Shown here: positions 15,609 to 23,723 of the stretch, piece by piece
Position numbering within the stretch: position 1 is the stretch's first letter
Layout: every line of letters begins with the position of its first letter
Origin: DATASD01 sp035478835
GTDB lineage: Bacteria > Patescibacteriota > Saccharimonadia > Saccharimonadales > UBA4665
Assembly (NCBI GenBank): GCA_035478835.1
Contig: DATIJH010000009.1
Coordinates: 124,001-188,000, forward strand
Reading direction: 5' to 3'
Length of the DNA: 64,000 bases
Program-made: the position numbers and the translations under genes
The notes under the pieces: model-generated
Told to the model about the DNA's origin: nothing
What the model saw: only the letters and a program-made list of their open reading frames with translations
Databases searched by the model: none

Positions 15609-17165
15609 ATGCATCATGAAGAGTTGGTAGGCGCGCCACCACGCCCACCCGAGTTAATGCGCCTCGCAGACACCGAACAATCAGATACGCCCCCACCCGC
15701 CCCTGTAATTGAGGAGCAAGCAGTACGCATCTCACTTCCCGAAGATCTTCAGGCCGGCGATGAGTATCGAGAAGCGCTACTTGCGAGGGCCATCGGCCAA
15801 GAGCGCACCCCAGAAAACGAGGCGGCCTTAGCCGAACTTCTCCAAACCTACGTGCCGCTTTTGCGATACAGGCTGAGCGGCAGCGGCAGGACGCCGACCC
15901 AGGTCGACGATTTGGTGCAAGAGACCATCATCAAGACCTGGCAGAATTTTAGTCGCTTCAGGGGCGGTCTGGGTGAGTTAGGTGCGTTCATGACTACCGT
16001 GGGTAGAAATCTTACCGTGGATACATATAGGAAAGCCGCTGTTCGGCCTCGTGAGTGGGTATTTGGTGAATCCGGCGATCTCGACGCTTTTGTCGACTAC
16101 AGTAAAATCGCTGGGAATGCCGCGGCGGAATTTGTGAGTGATCTTTGTACGCGTGACGTAGTCGATGGCGTTCTCGATCTACTCGACAGAGAGAGTCCAG
16201 GCAAAGCGGCGCTGGCGCGCCTCTTGCTTGACGGCTACACGTTGACCGAATGTGCAGAAGTGCTGGGCGTACCCCTGGGCACGCTCAAGAGTAGATCTTA
16301 TAATTTAAGGGTGCTAGCGCGCAAAGCGTTTGCTAACCTGGACGACGTACCAAGCCCGCGTAGACGCAAGGCTGCTCCGGTAGCAGTGCCGGTCGACCAA
16401 ACGCCAGAGCCAACGCCAGTCGAAAGACCGTCCAGCCAACCGGCGCAAGAGCTGAGCCCGCTCAGCGAGCGGTTAATCGGGCAAATTGTGGTGGCGAATG
16501 CGAACGGATCGCCGGATTTGCGAGCACTGGGTGAACTCGTGGCAACGCTCCGGCCACTTGTTGGCAAAACATTGGCGGCGTACGGCTCGCCTAACCAGAT
16601 TGGGTACGACCCCGATGATTACCTGCAGGAGTTATTCCTGAGGTTAAGCGTAGAAGACATCGGCCCGGGATATATCACTGCCGGCCCAAGCCGGTTTGAG
16701 CGGCTTGTGGAAACGATTATCACGCAGGCAGTACAGGCGCATGAAACACGCAGTGTGGCCAGTGAAAATGCAAACAAACGGATCGTAACAGCGGACAGGC
16801 TGATGCCCATTCGCGCGCACGGCGAGGAGTCAGATGCGGCCGCGGTCACGCTGTATGGCCCAAAAGAGCCAGCGTCCGAAGACGAAATATTGCCGGACGA
16901 AGCCTTACGCGCGAAACAGGCGTTCCATCGTATTGGTGCTCAAAAAGTGTTGGCTTTTATTGACGAGCCTAAAAATCAGCCCCGACGAATGCGGCAGTGG
17001 TCAGAATCAAAGCCCAGCGAGCTCTTAAAGGCATATTATTTTGAAGGCTTAGACGAAACGGCATGCGGTGATCGATTTGGCATTACTCCCCGTGCCGTGC
17101 GAAGTCGCATTTCTGCGTACATTGCCGAGTTGCACTTAGCTTTCAAAGCAGAAGATTTTTTGTAA
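15609..17165 (+). CDS. Tandem (double) ECF-like sigma-70 family protein
   Basis: 518 residues with two sigma-like halves. First: region 2 at about 77-150 (DDLVQETIIKTWQNFSRF, then AFMTTVGRNLTVDTYRKA), region 4 at about 187-242 with the helix-turn-helix LTECAEVLGVPLGTLKSR. A Pro/Thr-rich linker spans about 248-282. Second: region 2-like at about 305-380 (GYDPDDYLQELFLRL, then RFERLVETIITQAV), region 4-like at about 468-512 (LDETACGDRFGITPRAVRSR). A usual ECF sigma is 170-200 residues with one such pair. The second module is more divergent. No anti-sigma gene is adjacent. It could select a special promoter class, or one half could act as a built-in regulator (inference). Confidence 0.75.
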   Translation: MHHEELVGAPPRPPELMRLADTEQSDTPPPAPVIEEQAVRISLPEDLQAGDEYREALLARAIGQERTPENEAALAELLQTYVPLLRYRLSGSGRTPTQVDDLVQETIIKTWQNFSRFRGGLGELGAFMTTVGRNLTVDTYRKAAVRPREWVFGESGDLDAFVDYSKIAGNAAAEFVSDLCTRDVVDGVLDLLDRESPGKAALARLLLDGYTLTECAEVLGVPLGTLKSRSYNLRVLARKAFANLDDVPSPRRRKAAPVAVPVDQTPEPTPVERPSSQPAQELSPLSERLIGQIVVANANGSPDLRALGELVATLRPLVGKTLAAYGSPNQIGYDPDDYLQELFLRLSVEDIGPGYITAGPSRFERLVETIITQAVQAHETRSVASENANKRIVTADRLMPIRAHGEESDAAAVTLYGPKEPASEDEILPDEALRAKQAFHRIGAQKVLAFIDEPKNQPRRMRQWSESKPSELLKAYYFEGLDETACGDRFGITPRAVRSRISAYIAELHLAFKAEDFL

Positions 17166-17179
17166 AGGCATTTTACGCG

Positions 17180-17198
17180 CTGCAGGTGTGCAGTTTTT
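17180..17198 (+). terminator. Weak intrinsic terminator after the sigma gene
   Basis: CTGCA (17180-17184), 4-base loop, TGCAG (17189-17193), TTTTT. The stem is short, so this is only a possibility. Confidence 0.35.
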
Positions 17199-17209
17199 GG
17201 CGGCGAACC

Positions 17210-18295
17210 TTAGGTGTTTTTTGATGGGCGGGTCGTGACCACCCTGAACGAAGGCGCGGCGCTGATTTCAAAATGTCGCGGCGCCGGGGCGGTTTCGCCG
17301 TCGAATTGCATGAGGACCTGCGCGCCATCGCGCGGCTCGATGGTGTACGCGAGTGTGGGGTTATTCTGTTCTAGGGTAATCGGTTCGGCGGCCAGTCTGC
17401 CGACCTTAAGGCGCGCCATGGCGCCTGCCAGCGCCGGAAACCGGCCAGCTCCGTCAAAGCAGCTCCGCAAAATATTCACGCCAGCTTTCGGGTCTAAGAG
17501 ACTTTGCTCGGGCCATCTGCCATGCTCGGCCATGCGCGGTCCGTTGGCAACCGTAAAGCCAACGACATTATGTAGTAACTGTGTAGAATTGCTGTCCGGC
17601 TTCCAAAAATGGTCTTCGAGATCGAACGACGGCTCCTTAAGCGCGGCGCGCACCACAATGCCGATCTCCCTGACCGCCCGCCTATATTTGCCGAAATTTT
17701 CTGCTTCAAGCTCCTTAAGCGCGCCCTTTTGCAGGTTAAGATCGCGCGCACCGGCAGCCGAAGCCCCGAGCCCCCAATAACCGTTGGCGATGACGCTCAC
17801 CTTGCCCTCACCACCCCGGTACGCGCCGGTAATTTTGAGTGGGTGCGCATCCGCGATGCGCATGTGCGCAGACGTAAGCACCCTGCCAGGCGATCGCAAA
17901 TGCCAGGCGCTGTTCAGGCCTAACGGCGTGTCGTTGGCGCGCCCGCCTGCCGAAAAAAGTACCGGCGATTTGCGGGCTTCCGGATTGATGGTATCGATGG
18001 CCGGATTCGAGAAGATCTTGGCCACGACTTCGTTCGCCCCGCCGTCGCCGCTGTCGACGACAAAGAGCGTTGTTGGACCAAGTTTTTTAGCAGCTTGATA
18101 GAGACGATCAGCGCGGCGCTCGGGCGATGCATCGCTTGCAATTATCTCTACCCTGATGCCGGTGGCGTCCTCGATGCTGTACATGCGCTCCTGCATGCCC
18201 GCGCTTTTGTAGCTGACGGGGTTGGGGTACATTAGGATCCTGTCGATTCTTTCGGTTGAGGGCGCTTCGAATGGCGCGCCAGTGTGTGCAATCAT
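17210..18295 (-). CDS. Diacylglycerol-kinase/lipid-kinase-like protein
   Basis: 361 residues. ILMYPNPVSYKSAG, then FVVDSGDGGANEVV (in place of the GGDGTxNEV nucleotide loop) and FSAGGRANDTPLGL (in place of PLGTGNDF) follow the DAGK catalytic-domain order, and MQFDGE near the C-terminus matches the family's IDGE. The changed GGDGT loop leaves activity uncertain. It would phosphorylate a lipid such as diacylglycerol or a sphingoid base. The start overlaps the upstream gene's stop by one base (TAATG), so expression is coupled. Confidence 0.65.
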   Translation of the reverse strand: MIAHTGAPFEAPSTERIDRILMYPNPVSYKSAGMQERMYSIEDATGIRVEIIASDASPERRADRLYQAAKKLGPTTLFVVDSGDGGANEVVAKIFSNPAIDTINPEARKSPVLFSAGGRANDTPLGLNSAWHLRSPGRVLTSAHMRIADAHPLKITGAYRGGEGKVSVIANGYWGLGASAAGARDLNLQKGALKELEAENFGKYRRAVREIGIVVRAALKEPSFDLEDHFWKPDSNSTQLLHNVVGFTVANGPRMAEHGRWPEQSLLDPKAGVNILRSCFDGAGRFPALAGAMARLKVGRLAAEPITLEQNNPTLAYTIEPRDGAQVLMQFDGETAPAPRHFEISAAPSFRVVTTRPSKNT

Positions 18296-18864
18296 TAAAA
18301 GTCGACTCCTTTGTTGGCTAAAAATTTGTCATCAAAGTGGTGCTTAACTTTGGACATGTTGGTGACGATATCGGTGAGCGGCAGCAGCTCGTTTGGAAAA
18401 TTACGGCCGGTCAGGCACAGGCTGGTGTTGGGCGCGCGTTTGGTGATGAGGTCGCGCAAGTGCTGCTCGGTGAGCAGGCCATCGTGCACGGCGTTATTGA
18501 TTTCGTCACAAATTATGAGCTCGTAATCGCCGCTGGTCGCGGCCTTTAAGGCTTCCTCGTACGTTTCGAGTGCCGCTTGTTTGTGCTGCTCGGGCGTGAC
18601 GGCCGCGGCGCTCAGATCGCCGGCGTTATAAAATCCTTTGCCGCCCTTGTAAAAATAGAGCTGGTCTTTAAAGAGCGGCATGATGTCGCGAATAAACACA
18701 TGCTCGCCCACGCCCCAGTACTTAATGAATTGGATGAACGCCACGCGCCAGCGATTGCCCAGCGCACGCGCCATCAAACCGATGCCGGCGCTGGTTTTGC
18801 CCTTGCTTTCGCCGGTATAAACAACCACCACCGTCTCTTTGGTTTTGTAATCCTCAAACGCCAT
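18295..18864 (-). CDS. Cob(I)alamin adenosyltransferase-like P-loop protein (CobO/BtuR type)
   Basis: 189 residues, the usual CobO/CobA length. N-terminal YTGESKGKTSAGIGLMARALG is the family's P-loop; YELIICDEINNAV is Walker B; LTGRNFPNELLPLTDIVTNM is the C-terminal family signature. The family adenosylates corrinoids. No corrinoid synthesis gene is visible, so it would act on scavenged cobalamin if that is its substrate. CATAAT ends 6 bases before the ATG. Coupled to the lipid-kinase-like gene downstream. Confidence 0.8.
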   Translation of the reverse strand: MAFEDYKTKETVVVVYTGESKGKTSAGIGLMARALGNRWRVAFIQFIKYWGVGEHVFIRDIMPLFKDQLYFYKGGKGFYNAGDLSAAAVTPEQHKQAALETYEEALKAATSGDYELIICDEINNAVHDGLLTEQHLRDLITKRAPNTSLCLTGRNFPNELLPLTDIVTNMSKVKHHFDDKFLANKGVDF

Positions 18865-18881
18865 CCAACTATTATGACATA

Positions 18882-19340
18882 TTATGCCGCGCTCTCGCCA
18901 GAAGTATGCTGTTCCATGTACATGACGAGTTGTCCTACGTACAAGCCCATGCCGTAAACTGCTCTGGCTTCATGAAGTGCGTCAACTCCTTCACCCACAT
19001 CGCGATGTGGATCGCTGCGGGCGTGCAAGCGTTCACTGTGCGCACGGTATTCACCGTCGTTCATAATGACGCCCCACATATGGTCGTCGTATTCAGTTGT
19101 GCGGCCGTGATTGCTGGCACTTAGGACGCCCGCGATGGCTTTATCGGCACGCATCTCTGATTCGGTGAGAATGGCTCCGGGCAATGGCGGCCACGATGCA
19201 AGCCGCGCTTGCATGGTCTCGGGGTCTTCAATGGCGACCGTATCAAAAAACACCACCTCGTTGCGGGGTGGTGCGTCTTGTGGTGTAAAGTCAATACTTA
19301 ATGTCGGGCGGACCTCTATAGTGCTATTCGGCTCATGCAT
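18882..19340 (-). CDS. Unknown soluble protein, 152 aa
   Basis: 152 residues with no motif I recognise. Acidic N-terminal half, a helical C-terminal half with several His and Met (DPHRDVGEGVDALHEARAVYGMGLYVGQLVMYMEQH). A strong ribosome site (AAGGAGG) 9 to 10 bases before the ATG shows a leadered mRNA. Seventeen bases separate it from the adenosyltransferase gene, but that gene has its own -10. Function unknown. Confidence 0.6.
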   Translation of the reverse strand: MHEPNSTIEVRPTLSIDFTPQDAPPRNEVVFFDTVAIEDPETMQARLASWPPLPGAILTESEMRADKAIAGVLSASNHGRTTEYDDHMWGVIMNDGEYRAHSERLHARSDPHRDVGEGVDALHEARAVYGMGLYVGQLVMYMEQHTSGESAA

Positions 19341-19456
19341 GGGCAGATTCCTCCTTACAATATTAACTATAAGCAGGGATGCTTTGCATACACAAGTGAA
19401 AACGTCACAAAATCCGAAAAACGGGCGCAGTATTTAATCGGTTTTTAATAATGTTT

Positions 19457-19708
19457 TTAAGAGACGATCTTTTTTTCGTGCAAAGCAGCGTCAATCTTGG
19501 GCCGGTCAAAACCCACAATAATCGTGCCGTCAATGTCGAGCACGGGGATGCCCATCTGGCTTGATTTTTCTACGGCTTCTTGGGCGAACGCCGGATCTTC
19601 TTCGACGTTTTTTTCGGTGTATTTGACGCCGAGTTTGTCCAGGTACTGCTTTGCGGCGTGGCAAAACGCACACCAATCAGCGCTATAAATTGTTACATTT
19701 GTACTCAT
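19457..19708 (-). CDS. Glutaredoxin family protein
   Basis: 83 residues, full glutaredoxin length. The active site is ADWCAFCHAAKQYL (a CxxC motif), followed by VKYTEKNVEED and the cis-proline loop GIPVLDIDGTIIVGFD. It should exchange thiols and disulfides using glutathione or a thioredoxin reductase-like donor. The start is the ATG at 19708: a TATACT box ends 6 bases before it, so the mRNA is leaderless. Confidence 0.9.
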   Translation of the reverse strand: MSTNVTIYSADWCAFCHAAKQYLDKLGVKYTEKNVEEDPAFAQEAVEKSSQMGIPVLDIDGTIIVGFDRPKIDAALHEKKIVS

Positions 19709-19739
19709 ATATCTAGTATAGCATTGTTGATGGCCGAAT

Positions 19740-20447
19740 TCATGCTTGCCCCGATCTCTCGGTCTGAGCGATTGCCCGGACAGCAAGTTGGCTACCTAGA
19801 GTTTCCGGGGCTGTCGTAAGCGTAGGCAGCTCTTGCATGAGTTCGGGCCGATAGTTGATTTCGCCTATTGCCTTCGCGGCCAAAAGCCGCAGGACGTATG
19901 CCTCGATAGTTTTGCAGCCCTCTTTTTTGGCTCGGTAGCGCATGCGTCCTCGCACGCTGTCTTTGGTGACGCCGTGGATGTCGCTAATTTTCTCTACGCT
20001 CATGCCTTGCAAGTGCCCCTCGGCGTATTTTATAACCGTATTAGACGGCGGCCCATAGGCGAGTTCTGCCCGACTGCCAAGTTCAATTACACCCTGCTGC
20101 GCGAGCCGGGAAAACGCATGCAGCGCGTGATTATGCCCAGCGCCTAAACGCACGGGCGTCTGCACGCCAACCTCTCTATACACTTCGCTCATATGGGCGT
20201 GTACGGTGTACGGCGAGATTCCTAAATACGCTGCCGTTTCATCTTGAGTAAGTCCTATCGCGCCGCACACAAGCGCAGTCCCTCTTCGATCCGTAAGATA
20301 TTGCGGGCCGAATTGGGCGTTGCCTATGGGCACGTTGTTGTGGATGAAAAACGTGGCATCCCCTTGTTGGACGCAGCGGAAGTGGTGTGTCGCCGGATTC
20401 CAGAATAAACTGGTGTCTTGTGGTAATAACTCGGTTTCGTATGCCAT
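19740..20447 (-). CDS. Double-HTH regulator, paralogue A
   Basis: 235 residues. A LuxR-like helix-turn-helix is seen mid-protein (GLTQDETAAYLGISPYTVHAHMSEVYREVG) and a second HTH-like segment later (SVEKISDIHGVTKDSVRGRMRYRAKKEG). The N-terminus MAYETELLP is shared with the next gene upstream, as are the C-terminal EAYVLRL and YRPELM, so the two arose by duplication. No response-regulator receiver domain. Probable DNA-binding regulator; target unknown. Confidence 0.65.
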   Translation of the reverse strand: MAYETELLPQDTSLFWNPATHHFRCVQQGDATFFIHNNVPIGNAQFGPQYLTDRRGTALVCGAIGLTQDETAAYLGISPYTVHAHMSEVYREVGVQTPVRLGAGHNHALHAFSRLAQQGVIELGSRAELAYGPPSNTVIKYAEGHLQGMSVEKISDIHGVTKDSVRGRMRYRAKKEGCKTIEAYVLRLLAAKAIGEINYRPELMQELPTLTTAPETLGSQLAVRAIAQTERSGQA

Positions 20448-20510
20448 GGCTTTTTCGTATTATTTTGTCCGACCAGGGTATCACATTCTGCGGCAGCGAC
20501 ATACGTTGGT

Positions 20511-21188
20511 TTAGGATTGTTCTACGGGTGCGACTCCCTGGGGCGGTACCGGACTAAGTGAGGGCGCCATCCCCATGAGCCCGGGTCTATAAGTGACATC
20601 TCCTACAAGCCCTGCCATAAAAAGATGCAAAGCGTACGTCTCCACATTGGGGAAACCGGCTTGTCTGCGCCAATATTTCATCTGTTCCGTGATGGCGTTG
20701 GGAGTGGTTTTGTAGTGGCCGGCAATTTCTTGGTGGTTCTGCCGCTGTAGGTATCCCTCCACAATGTTACAAACCATGGGTGTGTATTTATCTGTCGGTG
20801 TTGGTTTGCGCCCCAAGCGTACGACGTCCCGCTGGGCGAGCTGGCCCAGGGCATATAGCGCGAGACGCTGGCCTGTATGTTCGGGTTTATGTCCCCGGCT
20901 GCCTAATTGTTTATACAAGGTACGCATCGAATTCCGTACCATAAATTCCTCGGCTTCCCCTAAGTACTTGGCCGCTTCAGCGCTTGTAAGTCCGATGAGA
21001 TAGCAAGCGAGGTGTGCTCCTCTGCGGGGCTCCAGACTCTTTCGTATGTCGTTACGGTCACGGTAAAATAGGGTGTCGTAGTTAAAGAAAAGCGCCCCGC
21101 CGCGCTGCGTAATGCAAGCGAGGTTTCCGGTTTCCGAATGCCAATAAAGGCTGGTATCGGGTGGCAAAAGTTCAGTTTCGTAAGCCAT
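20511..21188 (-). CDS. Double-HTH regulator, paralogue B
   Basis: 225 residues, same plan as the downstream paralogue: shared MAYETELLPxDTSLxW start, LuxR-like HTH (GLTSAEAAKYLGEAEEFMVRNSMRTLYKQLG, less canonical), second HTH-like segment (NHQEIAGHYKTTPNAITEQMKYWRR) and a shared C-terminal VTYRPGLMG. 63 bases separate the pair. The first HTH is more degenerate than in paralogue A. Regulatory target unknown; the ATP synthase operon starts divergently about 120 bases away. Confidence 0.65.
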   Translation of the reverse strand: MAYETELLPPDTSLYWHSETGNLACITQRGGALFFNYDTLFYRDRNDIRKSLEPRRGAHLACYLIGLTSAEAAKYLGEAEEFMVRNSMRTLYKQLGSRGHKPEHTGQRLALYALGQLAQRDVVRLGRKPTPTDKYTPMVCNIVEGYLQRQNHQEIAGHYKTTPNAITEQMKYWRRQAGFPNVETYALHLFMAGLVGDVTYRPGLMGMAPSLSPVPPQGVAPVEQS

Positions 21189-21269
21189 GATAGGTCTCTA
21201 TTGTTGGCAGCTTAACACACAATCTTTTGCTATTAAAGTCGAGAGCCGCGCATAATCCGACAAGGAGGG

Positions 21270-21299
21270 TTGCGCCCAGCGGGCGTCATCTGTTATACT
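21270..21299 (+). promoter_or_regulatory. Promoter of the ATP synthase operon
   Basis: TTGCGC (21270-21275), 18-base spacer, TATACT (21294-21299). The first ATG follows 9 bases later, giving at most a few bases of leader. Confidence 0.65.
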
Positions 21300-21308
21300 T
21301 ATGCAAAG

Positions 21309-21623
21309 ATGAAAAAAGCCGCCGCTCACCCGACGCATATCAATTCTCGTGTCCCTGCTCCGTTTACGGTTGGCTCTGTTGGACTCCAGTTTTTGGACAC
21401 CACGTGGCGTATCGCCGTGCCGGTTGTGATCTTTGTGGTGCTTGGCATTATTGCCGACCGCAGTTTTGGCACAAAGCCGTGGGTAACGCTTGCAGGTGCG
21501 GTGCTCGGGTTTGTGTTGGCTGGCTGGCTCGTAAAGCGCGAGATTGCCGCGGTTAGCATGGGTGATGACGAACCTGTCGAAGCGGAGTCGTATGAGTCGC
21601 AAGACTCGGAGGAGAAAAAATAA
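21309..21623 (+). CDS. ATP synthase protein I/AtpZ-like small membrane protein
   Basis: 104 residues from the ATG at 21309, chosen because it follows the promoter. Two membrane helices (IAVPVVIFVVLGIIADRSFG and VTLAGAVLGFVLAGWLV) and an acidic tail, as in AtpI/AtpZ proteins that head F-type ATP synthase operons and help assemble the c-ring. Its stop overlaps the atpB ATG by one base (TAATG). Confidence 0.75.
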   Translation: MKKAAAHPTHINSRVPAPFTVGSVGLQFLDTTWRIAVPVVIFVVLGIIADRSFGTKPWVTLAGAVLGFVLAGWLVKREIAAVSMGDDEPVEAESYESQDSEEKK

Positions 21624-22426
21624 TGGTACAGCTGTTTGCCAGCACCTCGCCAGAGGTCAGCATTGGCCCGGAAAAATTATTCCAGCTCGGCCCGCTCAAC
21701 ATTACGAACACCGAAGTGCTGGGGCTGATCGGCATGGTTTTGATTTTGACGTGCGCTTTTACCTTGGTGCACAAACTCAAAAAAGGCTCGCGCAGCCGCT
21801 TTGTGCATGGCGCGCTCTGGATTTTTGAAAGTCTGTACGACACCACAATTGAAGTGGTCGGCAACAAAGCCGTAGCCATGAAGGTTTTGCCTTTGGCAAT
21901 CACCCTGTTCTTTTTCTTTTTGTTTAACAACTGGCTGGAGCTGGTACCGTTTTTGAACGCAGTCACCTACCACGGCCATTCGCTGATCCGCGGCGCTGCC
22001 GCCGACATGAACACTACGTTCGCGCTGGCCATCCTTTCGATGGGCACGGCGCAGGTGTGGGCTATCAAAAAGCGCGGATTCGTCGGCAATCTCAAACGCT
22101 ATTTTGTGAACCCATTCAAAGATCCATTGCACAGTTTTGAGGGCTTCCTCGAAATTATCGCTGAGTTTTCGCGCACGCTGGCGCTGAGTCTTCGTATTTT
22201 TGGTAACGTGTTCGGCGGCGAGGTGCTGTTGGCCGTAATTGCCTATCTCACCAGCTTTGCCGCCCCTGTTGCTCTGCCGCTGTTTTACGTTTTGGAGTTG
22301 TTTGTTGGCGCTGTTCAGGCGTATGTGTTTTACATGTTGACGATTGCCTTTATTAGCCTTGGCCTGCCGGCGCCGGATGAACACGGTGCCGAGCATGAGG
22401 CCGATCCGGCTGCAGGGCATTCGTAA
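21623..22426 (+). CDS. atpB: ATP synthase subunit a
   Basis: 267 residues with five to six membrane helices. The key helix LALSLRIFGNVFGGEVLL contains the essential Arg that meets the c-ring carboxylate, and the C-terminal VQAYVFYMLTIAFISLG matches the last helix. It forms the proton half-channels of Fo with the c-ring. Confidence 0.96.
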   Translation: MVQLFASTSPEVSIGPEKLFQLGPLNITNTEVLGLIGMVLILTCAFTLVHKLKKGSRSRFVHGALWIFESLYDTTIEVVGNKAVAMKVLPLAITLFFFFLFNNWLELVPFLNAVTYHGHSLIRGAAADMNTTFALAILSMGTAQVWAIKKRGFVGNLKRYFVNPFKDPLHSFEGFLEIIAEFSRTLALSLRIFGNVFGGEVLLAVIAYLTSFAAPVALPLFYVLELFVGAVQAYVFYMLTIAFISLGLPAPDEHGAEHEADPAAGHS

Positions 22427-22448
22427 GCCAACAGATATGTGGTATAAA
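22420..22448 (+). promoter_or_regulatory. Possible internal promoter before atpE
   Basis: TTCGTA (22420-22425), 17-base spacer, TATAAA (22443-22448), 28 bases before atpE. It could boost the c subunit, which is needed in many copies. It overlaps the atpB stop and is unproven. Confidence 0.3.
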
Positions 22449-22476
22449 GTAAGTAACATTTAAAGGAGTATTAAAA

Positions 22477-22698
22477 ATGGATGTAAGTTCAATCGGATTC
22501 GCCCTGGCCTACGCGCTGGCTGCCGCTGGTTGTGGTATTGGCCTTGGTTTAGTTGGTGCAGGCGCTGTGCAAGCAGCCGGCCGCAACCCCGAAGCACTTG
22601 GCAAAATCCGCACCCTCATGATCCTCGCTATGTCATTCGTTGACGCCCTGGCCATCATCGGTTTGGTTGTTGCCCTGATTATTAAGTTCCTGAAGTAG
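22477..22698 (+). CDS. atpE: ATP synthase subunit c
   Basis: 73 residues, a hairpin of two helices. The polar loop is GRNPEA (35-40) and the ion carboxylate is Asp56 in MSFVDALAIIG, which with the surrounding residues fits a proton (not sodium) ring. A strong AAAGGAG ribosome site precedes it. Confidence 0.96.
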   Translation: MDVSSIGFALAYALAAAGCGIGLGLVGAGAVQAAGRNPEALGKIRTLMILAMSFVDALAIIGLVVALIIKFLK

Positions 22699-22713
22699 GT
22701 TTTCTAAAGCAGT

Positions 22714-23301
22714 ATGCAGATGTATTTTGCAGAAACCGGTAGTAACGCGAACCCGAGCCTTCTTTCGGCGCTCGGCATTGACTGGAAATTGCTGATCACG
22801 CAAGGTCTGGCCTTCCTTATTTTGCTTTGGGTGCTCAAAAAATTCGTCTACCCGGCGCTTATTAAGAGCATCGACGACCGCCGCAATCAGATCGAAGCCG
22901 GGCTAAAAGAAGCCAAGCAATCACAAGAAGCGCTCGAAAAAGCCGAAGCCAAGGTCAAGGAATTGCTTGAGCAAGCCCGCGCCGAAGCTGACGGTGTTGT
23001 TGCCCGCTCGCACAAAGAAGGTGCGGCAATGGTCGCCGACGCCGAGGCGAAAGCCAAGCAGCGCGCCGAGCAAATCGTAGCCGATGCCCGCAACCAGCTT
23101 GCCGTAGATGTTAGCAAGGCTCGCCAAGAGCTCAAGGCCGAAACCATCAAACTGGTGGCTGCCGCAACCGAGCACATCATTGGTGAAAAACTCGACGAAC
23201 GCAAGGATGCCGGGCTGATCAAAGCTGGTCTCGAAACCGGCGACGTTAAAACCGCCAAAGCACCGAAGGCCGAAACGCACACCGCAAAGGGGCGCAAATA
23301 A
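22714..23301 (+). CDS. atpF: ATP synthase subunit b
   Basis: 195 residues: one N-terminal membrane helix (LLITQGLAFLILLWVLKKFVYP), then a long charged coiled coil rich in Ala, Glu and Lys that forms the peripheral stalk, and a Lys/Ala/Thr tail that is longer than usual. A second ATG two codons in (22720) is an equally possible start. Confidence 0.94.
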   Translation: MQMYFAETGSNANPSLLSALGIDWKLLITQGLAFLILLWVLKKFVYPALIKSIDDRRNQIEAGLKEAKQSQEALEKAEAKVKELLEQARAEADGVVARSHKEGAAMVADAEAKAKQRAEQIVADARNQLAVDVSKARQELKAETIKLVAAATEHIIGEKLDERKDAGLIKAGLETGDVKTAKAPKAETHTAKGRK

Positions 23302-23302
23302 T

Positions 23303-23707
23303 ATGAACCGCAAAGTCTCGCGCCGCACCCTGGCACGCGTGGTGGCCGAAAAGCTGCTCGCCGAGCCAACGCGCGCCAAACACTGGCTCCAGGCTACGGC
23401 CGCGTATCTGCTCGAGCACAAGATGGTCGACGACGCGGACTTGCTTATTAACGACATTGCGCGCGAATTGTTCGCCCAAGACGGCCGGCTCATGGTGCAT
23501 GTTGCCAGCGCCCGTCCCTTGAGTGAATCAATCCGCGCCGAGCTCAAAACATTTTTGCGCGAGACCACCAATGCCAAGCACGTCGAGCTGGCCGAATCGC
23601 TCGACAAAGACCTGCTTGGCGGTTTGGTGGCCCGCACGCCGGATGCCGAGCTCGACCTGTCCGTTCGCCGGCGCCTGCGCCAGCTCGCATCGATTACAGC
23701 AGCATGA
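23303..23707 (+). CDS. atpH: ATP synthase subunit delta, short form
   Basis: 134 residues against about 175-180 in most bacteria. The C-terminal part that binds subunit b is present (ARPLSESIRAELKTFLRETTNAKHVELAESLDKDLLGGLVAR, read across 70-112), but the N-terminal helical domain that caps the alpha subunits is reduced. It starts one base after the atpF stop. Position between atpF and atpA confirms the identity. Confidence 0.85.
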   Translation: MNRKVSRRTLARVVAEKLLAEPTRAKHWLQATAAYLLEHKMVDDADLLINDIARELFAQDGRLMVHVASARPLSESIRAELKTFLRETTNAKHVELAESLDKDLLGGLVARTPDAELDLSVRRRLRQLASITAA

Positions 23708-23723
23708 AGGAGATCCATATATA

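Noticed and set aside
21677..22459. A 260-codon open frame antisense to atpB
   Set aside because: It mirrors atpB codon by codon, has a His/Gln/Arg-heavy composition typical of antisense frames in GC-rich genes, and has no promoter or ribosome site.
23523..23723. Upstream extension of atpA by 67 codons
   Set aside because: It lies inside atpH in another frame; the ATG at 23724 has a strong ribosome site and matches the family's start.
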